Of a DNA stretch of 64,000 nt, positions 44,787-56,700 are shown in pieces. Numbering within the stretch: the stretch's first letter is position 1; each line of letters opens with the position of its first letter. Source of the DNA: Nyssa sinensis (Eukaryota; Streptophyta; Magnoliopsida; Cornales; Nyssaceae). The stretch spans positions 35,793,576 to 35,857,575 of the forward strand of contig CM018037.1 of the NCBI GenBank assembly GCA_008638375.1, written 5' to 3'. Below the pieces are notes generated by a model. The model worked only from the letters and a program-made list of their open reading frames with translations. It was not told where the DNA came from and made no database searches. Position numbers and translations under genes: made by a program.

Positions 44787-47733
44787 AGAGAAGCCAAAGT
44801 TGCGTTAATTGACATGTTTAGCTGTGTTTTTCCAAGAAGAAGTTGTGACCTTTTACCTAGTATAACCCTTGTTTGTTGGTTCTTCTTTTGACATGTTTGG
44901 GGTTCACAATGAGTGCTTTTTTTTTTTTTTTTGCGAGGGTTTGAAGCTTTATAACTCTTCTTTGCCTTTCTTCTCTTGTGGGCAGAGCCAAATTGCCTAT
45001 TCGATTTCTCAAGTGATTGATAGTAGTTGCTAATCGTGAACTATATAAAAGTTAACGAAGGTTTCTCTTGAAGGAGACCTGTTGTAATACTTGGTGAAAC
45101 AAGTTATAACAATTGATGAAATCAAAATTTTTCTGGCACTAATTAATTTTTGTTGTGTTTGTGTTTCTTGTAGTGTTCTTTTTTTTTAATTGGTTCTTAA
45201 ATCATTTTTTTTTAACAATTTGGCCTTAGAAATTAAAGAGACCTTGCAACTATTACAAGAATTATAATGTGTATGTGAGGTATGGTTAGAATTCTGCTTT
45301 ATTGTGTAAAGAGAGAGATCTTAATCATTTTATTTCAATTAATTTTTACGAAGTTCCTCTCTTGTTATAATTGTTCATCTATAAAATCAGATTTTTTCTG
45401 GCACTATTTAATTTGGCCTTCTGTAATATTTGATATTACGAAAATCTTTAAAATTAAAATTGTTGAGAGAGAGATTTTAACAAAGAATAAATTTATTTTT
45501 TTATTTTTATAAATAATTATACTAATTTTTTTTTATGGTATTTGATAATATTTAGAATTTTTTTCTATTTTTTGAAAAGATATGTAAAATTAGAGTAATA
45601 TATAATAATATTTTAATTATATAAAAAAAAAATTTAATTGAAATCTGAACATCATCCATAATAGATTTTGGATAAGAGTATGTATATTGTCACTGTAATA
45701 TACAGAAGTAAATATAATTTTAAAAACACACGAGAGGTGCTGTAGTTGTCAAGAGGAAAGTTGTGTAATTATTTTTAATTTTTTTAATCTTTATTTTTTC
45801 CCAAAATTTGGAATCGATGGGTGACTGTAGTTAGGGTTTGATGTGCGGATTCTGCTTGCAAGGATAACGCAGAGAGATTGTCGAGCACCAAAACTGTAAG
45901 TTCGCTTTTATATTTAAGGGAATATATATATATATATATATGTCTTTTTCTTTTTCTTTGTCTTATAAAACCACCTTTTTTTAAAGGCCGTAGAAACAAT
46001 GTTTTGATCTCTGGTGATATGGCCATCTTCATGTTATGCGTATAAAAGACTATTTTTCTGCCCTTTTTCTGTGCAAATACAAGCACGTAATGCTCAATCA
46101 TTCTCTCTCTCATTCTTTTTTTTCCTTTCCCAATTCGGGGGTTTACATTGCTCTCTGTAATCATAGCAGGAGATGCATTTATAAAAATATTTCTCTACAG
46201 TGGTATTTGCTAATTAATACCATGGTTCCGGGAGGACATTTTGATTGCATGATTGCTGAATCAACCAATTAACAGAAACAGTTTGTAGGATTTGGGTCTA
46301 ATGCTTTGATCTGATCAATTGAATCCACTCAAACCTGCAGTGTCAAAAACCAGGTATAAATATTTTCTTCAGTTACTATTGCCAATTGTGATATGTTCCA
46401 TTCCCTTATTTTTATGTGCTAATTTCAAAAATAAAATTATTTCATGTTTATCTGATCTGATCATACAGGATGGTGTGACTGGTTTCACACTAGAACCAAA
46501 GCTGGAATGCTCCTCCTCCTCCTTTTGTGTGCCAAAGATGGAAAGCTGATTAGTACAAGAAATGCCTGAAAATAACAGGTTTTGAGTGTGTGTGTGTGTG
46601 TGTGTGTTTTTCCCTTGTACTATAGAATTTTCATTTTTTTTTTTCCTTTGATTGTTGTTTTTCAGTATATAATCCTTCTATTTACATGTCTTTCTTATTA
46701 GATTCAGTTTCATATTTAAGCAGGAAAAAAATATGAAAAGACCTTAACATCCAAATGTATTGATAGTTGAATTCAATTTCACAAGAGCTTGCACCAAATT
46801 TTCATGCAAATAAAACCTGAATGCATTTAAAAAAAGAAATAAAGAAGACCCTAAAATAAATGAATGCACAAGGCTCTGAGTTCAACCAAGACCAATTCCC
46901 CACAGTACTCTTGGTAGTGCTATATTCTTGATACTCCCAAAGACCTACTCTTGGTCTATTCTGATTTTTATTTTATTATTTTTTTAAAAAAGAAAAAAAG
47001 AAAAAGGAAAAAACTGTGAAAAGAACTTGTGGTACCATTCCTATCTGAATTGTTCTTGATTTTTATTCAAAGTCACAGAATCCAAATATATCTTACACAT
47101 TCAGGTCCTGAAAAATGAAAACCCCAGAGTTTGAAAAGTCGGATGAATTGCAGCAATATTCTGCACACCTCTGGTTCTTATCAATACATATTGCTCTTTC
47201 CGCGAACTCTTGTTTCTGCCTCAAAACTATAATGCAAATCCCTACACTTAAAAACGGAAGAAATCTCATTTAAGATTCAATCTCATAAAATATATCGGTT
47301 CATCTTCAATCATCTAATGTTAAATACAAACAAACTACATAAGAGTTTTAAGGAATATTAAGTACAATAGCAACAACTTTCAACAAGACCATGCTATTGG
47401 ATGAAAGAGTAGTCCATGATTTTTACAATGCTAAACCTTCTCCCTGTTGCTGAAACCCATGTGCATTTCCAAATTCCAAATAATTAACACACCAATGACT
47501 CGAGAACAATCCCTCCTTCAAAGCATGATATGCCAAACAAATAAATTGACAATTATATTACATGCCGATCCATGCTTTTTGGGGGGTTGTCAGGATTCCT
47601 TTTGATATGACGGTTCTGTTTCTGGAATAATTGGGTTTCGGGTGAGAGGCTTCTCGTTCTTGGTCTTCAAAACCTTCGACCCCTTCACAAAGAATACTGC
47701 TGATGAGTGTATAAAATGCCCACATTTTACAAT
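44787..47733. other. Convergent intergenic region between the reticulon and AAA genes
   Basis: The two genes converge here, so both 3' UTRs lie in it. Bases 44787-45140 are the likely reticulon 3' UTR. On the AAA side the UTR extends downward from 47733. An exon-like piece at 46470-46549 follows a CAG and encodes a short acidic/serine peptide, but no phase-compatible partner exon was found. (TA)n and (GT)n runs occur near 45925 and 46587. No gene is supported. Confidence 0.55.
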
Positions 47734-50700
47734 CTAAAGAAAGTATGTCAACTGCTGCTTCTTCCTTGAACCTCCTTCTCCATACAAATCATTCCACTGC
47801 TTCAGTTCATTCATTATGGATCCCTCAGAAGCAAAACTGGCAGCAACCTACAGTGCAAAAAATATTAAAAAAAATAAATTAGCATTTAATATAAACTTAT
47901 AGGATATAGGAATTTAAACTCTATGCCATAGTTCACAAGTATTTATCAATTACTTGGTTCCGGATTATATTCTTTACTGTTGCACAGTAACAACAGGAAA
48001 TAAAATGCCAACTTTTCATTCAAAAAATATTACAAAATTGGACGAAAAAAATGTAAAAAAAATCCCACTAGAGAATCTTTAATATCCAACCTAGAGAAAA
48101 AATCTTGACATCTTGTTAAGTCAAGACTTTGTAGTTCAGAAAGAAATGCCATTCCCGAGAAGGTTAAATAATCCAGGAAGCTCATATTGCTGTGACAAGG
48201 AAACATGTTGTCTAAGGAAGAGGAACTGCGCCAGCTGAAGATCAGTTTTCACAAATCCCACATGTTCCAAATTGGTCTCAGCACATGTTCGAGCGGGTCA
48301 TCCTAGGAAGAACTTGAACCATTAATATGTTTTCAAACAGTCCCAATGTCCATTTTATGTGCTGGCTTTTCCAGAAGCAGCCCATGAGTAAAATTAAAGA
48401 TGTTTTGAACAAAATCGGCTGGGAAACTAATAGTAGTTAGCTATGATTCACTGAATAGAAGAGTTGTCCTTATTTAAAAACTTCCAAGAGTATTAGTAAA
48501 TAAGTAATGTTCAAGTTAGGTTACCTGATTCTTTGCCTGCCTCATGTCTTCCATGTTTAAGGGCCTCAGAGTAATTTCTTTTTCCTCTTTGCCTTCTTCT
48601 TTTGTATCCGAAGCATCTTCCGAGCTCTGCCCTTCTTCTGCTTTCTGCTTTTTCCTCTATATTGAGAAATTATTCAAAAAGTGAATCAAAATTAATTTGG
48701 GAAGAAAAAAACAATAAATGCAAGAAGATCTTAGAATAACACAACATACCATGTCCTTGAGTCTCTCTTGTTGCATTAGCTCCCTAACGGGTCGATAAGC
48801 TGCCGTTGTGCACAAATTCTGTTTTCAAATAGTTAATGCCAGGAGTAGTTGCCAGTTATAAAAATTTAACTGAATAATACCATTTATAAACTACAAACCT
48901 TAAGATCACTTCCACTATATCCTTCAGTAATGGTTGCAAGCTCCTTGAAATCTAGGTCTTGTACTTTTTCTTTTGCCAAAAGAGTTCTCAAGATCATTTC
49001 CCTGTTCTCCGCAGATGGTAGACCAACCATAATTCTGTTCACCAGCAAACAGAAAGCGAGAAATAATTATATATTTCTATAATAGTATCCTCGGGCTGCT
49101 TATTTCTTCATCAAGATTTCGAAAAATGTATTGACAGTCCTTGTAAATTTTAAATATATGATCTAAATTTTAAACTTCTGTAACATTGTGATTTTTATTA
49201 TCGTTAGTGTGAGTCCAACCTATTAAATAAAAAATAAATCTAACAGATATAAATAATATTAAAATTCTGAATAGACTTTTCACATACCAAGTTATGGTCA
49301 TCTGACTTTATATAAATTAAAGCACTCTTCTTCCATTGCTTCTTTTCTCTCTCACACACCATTTCTTCTTGTTCTCACTTTTCTTACTCTTTTTTCCTCA
49401 TATATATTCCAAGCAACATGTTTTTTTTTATAAGTTATTCCAATCAACATATTTACAATTACTACTACAAGTTTACAATATTATTATTTTTTATTAAAAT
49501 ATGATATTGCAATTACTCACAAAATATATTATTCTTTTTTATCAGTATAATCTTTCATTACAAAGGGTGTTTGTTTTGTTTGCATGTTTTTCTTTTTTTA
49601 AATAATTTCTATTAAAAAATATGAAACTGGTTATGAACAACTTAAAAAAATAGAAGAGTAAGTAAACTAATTCAATCTAAAAATTGAGCTCCTGATAAAA
49701 AAATGTACATGCAATAAACAAGATATAATGAGAAGTTTAAGCGAAGATTTAGTACCAGAACAACCATTTTTAACAGAATAAAAAGATATTATTATTATTT
49801 TAATTATCAAAAAAGCTTCATTTAGAATTTTCGCCTTAGCCCTCAACTCGTATTGAGCTGGCTTGGAAAATTTTATCTTTTGGTAAAGGTAAGGTGAAAG
49901 CAGATACAGATACAGGACACAAATAGACCATTTTAATTAGCAATAAATATCTGTAGTTTCATGCTATTGCTGAAGATATAATGCACAAAAAATGAGGATG
50001 ATGCTGGTTGTGACAATTATGCAAATTTACCTGCGCTCAAACCGTCTAATAATTGCTTCATCAAGGTCAAAGGGCCTGTTGGTCGCAGCAAGAACAAGAA
50101 TGCGCTCACCAGGTTTTGTCAACAGTCCATCCCAATGTGACATGAACTCATTCTTAATCTTCCGCATAGCTTCGTGCTCCCCAACTCTTGTCCGCTGCCC
50201 GAGCATGCTATCAACCTCGTCCACAAAAATGATAGTTGGAGAAACCTTTGCTGCGAGTGTGAACAGAGCACGGACATTCTTTTCGTCTTCCCCAAACCAT
50301 TTTGAAGTAATGGTGGACATTGAGACATTAATAAAGCTTGCTCCAGCTTCATTGGCAATGGCCTTTGCCAGCATTGTTTTTCCAGTACCGGGAGGCCCGA
50401 AAAGCAATATGCCTCTACAAGGCTTAAGAAGCCCGCCGTTGAAGAGGTCTGGTCTTCTAAGAGGGAGCATTACAAGCTCCTGAAGTGATTCTTTGATCTC
50501 ATCCATAGCACCAATATCTGCAAATGTCACTCCAATCTCCTTTGCAGGAATAACCTCTCCCCTAATGCGTTTCTCAAATTCATTGTCAGGAGGAACTTCC
50601 TGTTGGAAAAACCATTAAGGTTTAGAAGTCAGAAAAAGGGAAGATTTAGAAAAAATGCAAACAGATGTCAAAACATGAATATTTACATTCAAGTGTTTTA

Positions 50701-53700
50701 TTCAACAGTTTTAATGAAATTTGCATACTTATGTACCAAATAAATTTATGAAACCAACGTCATTTTGTAAGAACAATTGTTCCAATTATTGAGAAACATT
50801 AATATTTGCTGCTGTATTGCTAAACTTTCAAAAGATGGCAATGTTTATGACAAAGCATGAATCTTGACCATGCTTTGAGCTGTTGACATGTCTGATATGT
50901 TATGTATAGTCTCTGGATTTTATCCTTCCTTTTCTCTCTTTTCAATTAAATATTTGTATTTTTCTTTTCAATTAAACGTTACCAGAGTTGGACTCACCGG
51001 TGCTTTTGGTAGAGATGAATTCTCACCATCCTTCTTAGGAGCTGATTTCTCTTCCCCTTCAGAGTCCTAAAATTGATGGAAAAGGAATGCATAATTAAAT
51101 CATATCAATAATCACAACATCAATTTCACTATTCTTAAGATTGTTAAGCATTAGAATGTTGAGATTTAAAATAAACCTTGGAAGATTCGGCATTTGTCTC
51201 CAGTTTGATGGTATCTTTCCCACCACTTTTTCCTTCTTGGAAGATACTCAATCCATGGGACAAACTGTTCCAGAAGTAGACAAGAAATTACAAGGATGGA
51301 ACTTGTTTAATGGAAAAAGAAAAGAAAAGAAACAAAAAGAAGAAGCAGAAACACAATTAACTACAGAACATTAAGCACCTACCTCTTAGATGATATAACA
51401 AGCTTTCCATTTCGGTATTCTGGGTCCTTGTTATGCATCAAATGATAAGATATTGCTGATACAACAATCTCTTCTATGTAATTACTGAAAACCATGGTGT
51501 CAACATGGCAGATTGAACCTAAATCGTCACATTCAAGATCATTTGCTGCAAGTACCTCAGCAATGTGATTTTTGTTATCCTGAAACTGGATCTTCTTCAT
51601 GTCCTCTTGCAACTGGGTTTTCCATCTTATAAGATGAGTCTCATCTTCAGGTGGCCTGATTTCAATATTGTACGGAAATAAAAGGGCAAGCCTCTCATCT
51701 ACTTCCCCGCAATCATCGTCTGATTCCAACATCCTGGAGCCAAGTACCAACACTGATCCAGATAGTTTCTTCAACATTTTATCAAACAATTTGTATAGCC
51801 TTTGGGATTGGAGGAGTAGCCTCTCAACATCCCTGAGATACAGAATGATCGAACTATTTTCAGAGAATGAAACCAAAACCTGCAAGTGAAGAAAACATCA
51901 AAACACAACATTGCATGAATAGTGGGAATTAATCCGAGTTTTTAAAGCAAGCAGTTCATCTCTTGTAGTATTACCTTGTATAGCGACTGTAAGAAAAGTT
52001 TTTCATCAAAGATCCAACTGCTCGCACGTCTGTGAGAAGCTAAAAATCAAAAAAAAAAAAAAAAAAATTGAAGAAGGATCCCAACCATCTGTGAGAATGA
52101 CATCCAACCATTCTTTTTAGAAATGGCCGTTTAAGAAATATCTGTGCACAGGCAATCTCAAGTCTATAGTTTTTTTTTTTTTTAAATACAACGATAGGGA
52201 AGGGGGAATTAGACTCACGCCAAGTGCGATAAGTGTAGGCACTTGCACCACTTGAATAGGATTTCGATTCTTTCAAGTCAATTGTTGATGATGTTCAAAG
52301 GAGTAAAAATAAAAAATAAAAGACCAAAAAAATTCTGATAGAACATAGCATGAAAAGTAGACAAGAATTCAAAGTATGAAATCTGCTAATCTCAGACTCA
52401 TTAACCAAATGGAATCCAGAAGACTTGCACTAGTCTCAAAAGTTGAGGAAATTAAAACCTGGGTTTAAAGAAGAGCACTGAGAACTGACGCTACTGATAT
52501 CAGAAGAAGTAGAGGCATTTCTGCGCAGCTTGGGGGGATCATTAGCACCTTCCATACCCCTGCAAGTCACAGGTGTAGAATTTAAGTTATATATAATGAA
52601 CAACCTTAATCACTCTGTGTCTTGTGATCCAACTGGCCATTTCCATACCTCGATTTGCTGTCCAAGCCGCTGCTTTGACTGTTTAATGTGCCTGTAAGAA
52701 ATATTTTAAATAGAGCACATTAAAGAAAGTTGTCGAGGAAAATATCATCAAACAGAAATGAAAAGAAGAAGACCAAAATAAAAACTAAAATATATGAGTT
52801 AAAGTTACTATAGCGACGCAAAGAAAATCTCCATAGAAAAGTTCCGATTTACATTGCCAACAGCAATGCAGGATCAACATTCATTGCATCAAAAATATTG
52901 AATTACCTTCTTTCAATTCATTCTAACTAGCTGAAAAACATGATCCATCACTGAAAATGAGAAGGTTGAACTGTCTAAAAGTGAGGAATTTTCCATTGTT
53001 GTATGATAAATCTACCTTACTCCAGTGAGTTGCAAACACACAGATTATCTCAGCCATGAAGTTTCACTTCACTGAATTGTTCTTCACATAAAGTGTGTGG
53101 TCTGCCTTTCTTTTTGATTTATTTATTACTATTTGCCTTATTTTCTTCTTCAGATAATTTTATCAGTTGCTAGCAAACAGATAACAAAATTGCAGGGCTT
53201 CCATCAATGTATCATATTGAATTACGAACAAACAATAGCATCAACATTCAATCCTCTTATAAAGAAGAAAATGTGGTTCATAATTCATATATGGAACTCT
53301 ACATAAAAAAAAAAAAAAAATAAATAATGTAGAGAAATGTGAGACAATCATGAATGCACGCAAAATTGATTACTGCCAACTAAATTGACCAATTAACTGT
53401 AAAAGTATTTTAAAATCATAATTGCATGGAACCCATGTGGTTTGGCCGAAAGGGTGTGAAAATATAACTAAAAGGCTTGTCCCTTTAAGGTCGTAAGGCT
53501 TGTCTCTTCAAGGTCATAAGTTCGACTTTCATGAAAGTCAAACGTTCTAAATCTTAAGATCATTGAAGTTCCGATTCTTAATTTTAAGATTCCGAAACTA
53601 GTCGATGTGCACATATTATCAAAAAAAAAAAAATCATAATTGCATGAATATGTATATCAGAAATAGTATTCAGCTCAAAACAAATCATTAAGGCATTCAA

Positions 53701-56700
53701 TTCCCAAGAACCTTAATATTAAATATAGTGAAAGGCTGTACTTCCTTTAATACCTCTGGTATTGTCTCTGGGGGAAAGGATTGAGAAGGAACCAAGCAAA
53801 CTGGACATTCGCTCCAACGTCACCTCTGAAATGGACCTCTTGAAAGACTACAAAAGAAGTATATTAAATCAGGAAATGCTCCATGGCCGCTAATTAGTCA
53901 ACTTATATCTCTTCCAAACCAAATTACAATGTGGCAAATGCTTTTTTTTTTAAAAAAAAAGGTACAGAAATGAATATATATATATATATATATATATAAT
54001 ATTGAGTTTACACAGAAGGCAACAGCCATGACTTTTATGTTTGTGTAAGCCTATCCATTTAACTTTCAACAACTTAGAGATGCTTCAAGAGTCAATCAAG
54101 CTGTTATCTTTAAAATTTGACAAAACATTTACAAAAAAGTAAATTTTAATAATTTGTCGATGTTTATTTAAAATTTGAGTTTGTTAATTTATTTTTTAAT
54201 TTTAAGAAAACTTTTAACAGATTATCATAATTTAAATAACACAAATCTTAGGGTGTCGAAAAAAAAAATTAGGAGAGAAATTTTTCTCTCAAAATAAAGG
54301 GAAGTTTTTTCCAAAAGTCAAAAACATGCATGTAAGAAAAAAGTTTCCAAAACTTTGGGGGTCTAAAAAAAAATTTGGAAGAATTTTAGGAGAGATTTTG
54401 TTTTTTCAAAGTTTTTTGAAAGCTTAGATGTAAAAAAAAATCCTAAACTTTGTGGGTGGGTGGGTGTGGGTACAGCCCATCCCAGCCTTCCCCATGCTCG
54501 GTTTATCCACATCTTTTTAAATCAACGATTCAAATTTGATCAAAATTATTTCTTGGACTAAAAATGTCAAAAAAAAAAATATTTGGTATTGCATTATTAC
54601 TAAAATTTAGTTTTAAAATGATTAAAATAATTTTTACCATTGGATCAGAGTTGCTCTTAAGAACATCTCCAATGCTCTGTCATTCATATGCTATAGTCAA
54701 GATTTGATGCGGGTGCCATGAAATGTTTCTTCAAAACATCTCCAATGCAAAATGCTATTTAAACCATGCCAAATCTATATTTTGGCATTATTATATTACC
54801 AAAATGCTATATTTGACAACTCTGTTCTAATGTGAATATGTCATTTTTCAGCACAACAAGTGATCAACAAGTAATTCAGACCAAAATGATGGAATCTTGA
54901 ATGATGTGACATGAAATAGCATGTGTTATTTTTCATGACAAATATGACATTATCATATTTTAACAAGTCAAATGACACATTATTCAAATAATAATTTTTA
55001 CATTATTGTCAAATTTAGAATTCACGTGACATTTACACATTTTATCAGCCTGCCATATTATGGCAATGCTATCCAAGTTGCTATATTTGGTAAGCCAGAT
55101 AGCATTCTGCTATCCTTGCCACCAAGGCAAAAAAAAATTATCCTTTTTTGCATTTGCTTATTTCAGCCAGCAATACATACATTTGTCCTGTGATATATGT
55201 TGCCAAAAAAGGCATTTTGTTTTTAAATAAAATGCACCATTGCAAGAGAAACACCAAGTATAATGTTAGGATAGAGAAAATGACATTTTGCATTCAAAAT
55301 ACTCTAAAATTGAGATTTAGTCATATATAGAAAACAAGAAAGAAGCTCAACCCCTCAAGTATATAAATGAAAACGTACAGATTCTTTTTTGGCACTACCG
55401 TACTTGCCCTGCATCTGAGGAAAATCAACCACAATAAACTTTAGTTTTAAGAGTATGACAAGCTTTGAACTTTAAAGGAGGATTGACATTGTAAGTGTTC
55501 ACCTTTAGAGAAAAGTCTGTTACATCTAACAGTAACAACTTCGCTTCAAAGTGATGTGCAAGAGCCTTTGCTAGCATTTGCTGGTAAAGTTCTTCAGAAG
55601 ATATAAACACAAAGGATGAAAGCAAATAAGGTCAAGAACAAGAGTCAAAAACAAAAATAATTTCAATACAAGGCCAGATAACATACCAGCAGGCCCGGAC
55701 AGCAATATGGCCCTACTTGCAGGTGAAAGCTTTCTGGTGTACTTGGAAACATCAAGATGTTTTAAATGGACATATGCAGCACTTGTCAACAACACCCGCG
55801 TCCGTTCACTGTCATTGGGATCAACATAACAAGGAGACCACTGATGATTGTAACATAGCACCAGGGAAAAATAAAAGTAAAAACCTTAATCTCTATGCAT
55901 TAATAAACACAGACTTGTAACACGTGCATACCAAGAAAAAATGATGATGGCACTATGGCATATGGCTCTCAAAATAACAATGAAAATCCAATTTCTTGTT
56001 GTGTCCAAATATATGCAAATATTCATGCATGCACACTCTTGAATTTTATATTGTATTTCTTGAACCAAGAATTGAACAATCTATGGAAAGGAGAGTGATT
56101 AAAATTGTATTTTAGGATGCTTTATATTGTAGTGGAGGTTGCATGATAAATGTGATGACTCATGAGTAAACAAAAACCTAGAAAAATGTTAATGTAATCA
56201 AGTTTCAAACTACAACTCCCCACTATATCAGTTGGCCGAGTGAGGTCTTCCCACAACGGAGGACTCAGTTGGATTCCCAACAGCATCTTTTAGCTTCCAT
56301 TCTTGCATGGGATGTCTGGGATGGGACTTGAGGGAGGATTAGTCCAACCAAAGGTTGGGACACCCTCTCAATGTCGAAAATAAAATAAAATTCAAATTTC
56401 CAGCCGGACAAAGCATGATTCACATAAATTATAATTACAATCAACCAAAAATCCAATCACTAGTTCTACGACGATTAATGCGGGATGGGGCTTGAGAGAG
56501 ATTAGTCCAACCAAAGGTTGGAACACCCCTCAATGACAAAACAAAAATAAAATTCAAATTTCCAATGCTTGGAACATTACCTTCATAAGTTGATAATGTT
56601 TGTCTTCATGATATAATGTCAAACTAATACAACATTGTCAATTCATAAATATAAATATTTTTGTATTACTTTTAAATAAGGCCAGAACAAGATCTCCAAG

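Noticed and set aside
46319..46549. Small spliced gene between the reticulon and AAA genes
   Set aside because: An exon-like piece after a CAG is tempting, but joining it to the upstream open stretch gives an immediate stop.
53429..53530. tRNA gene in AAA intron 5
   Set aside because: Pol III boxes are present, but no cloverleaf can be formed and an A tail with a target duplication shows it is a SINE.
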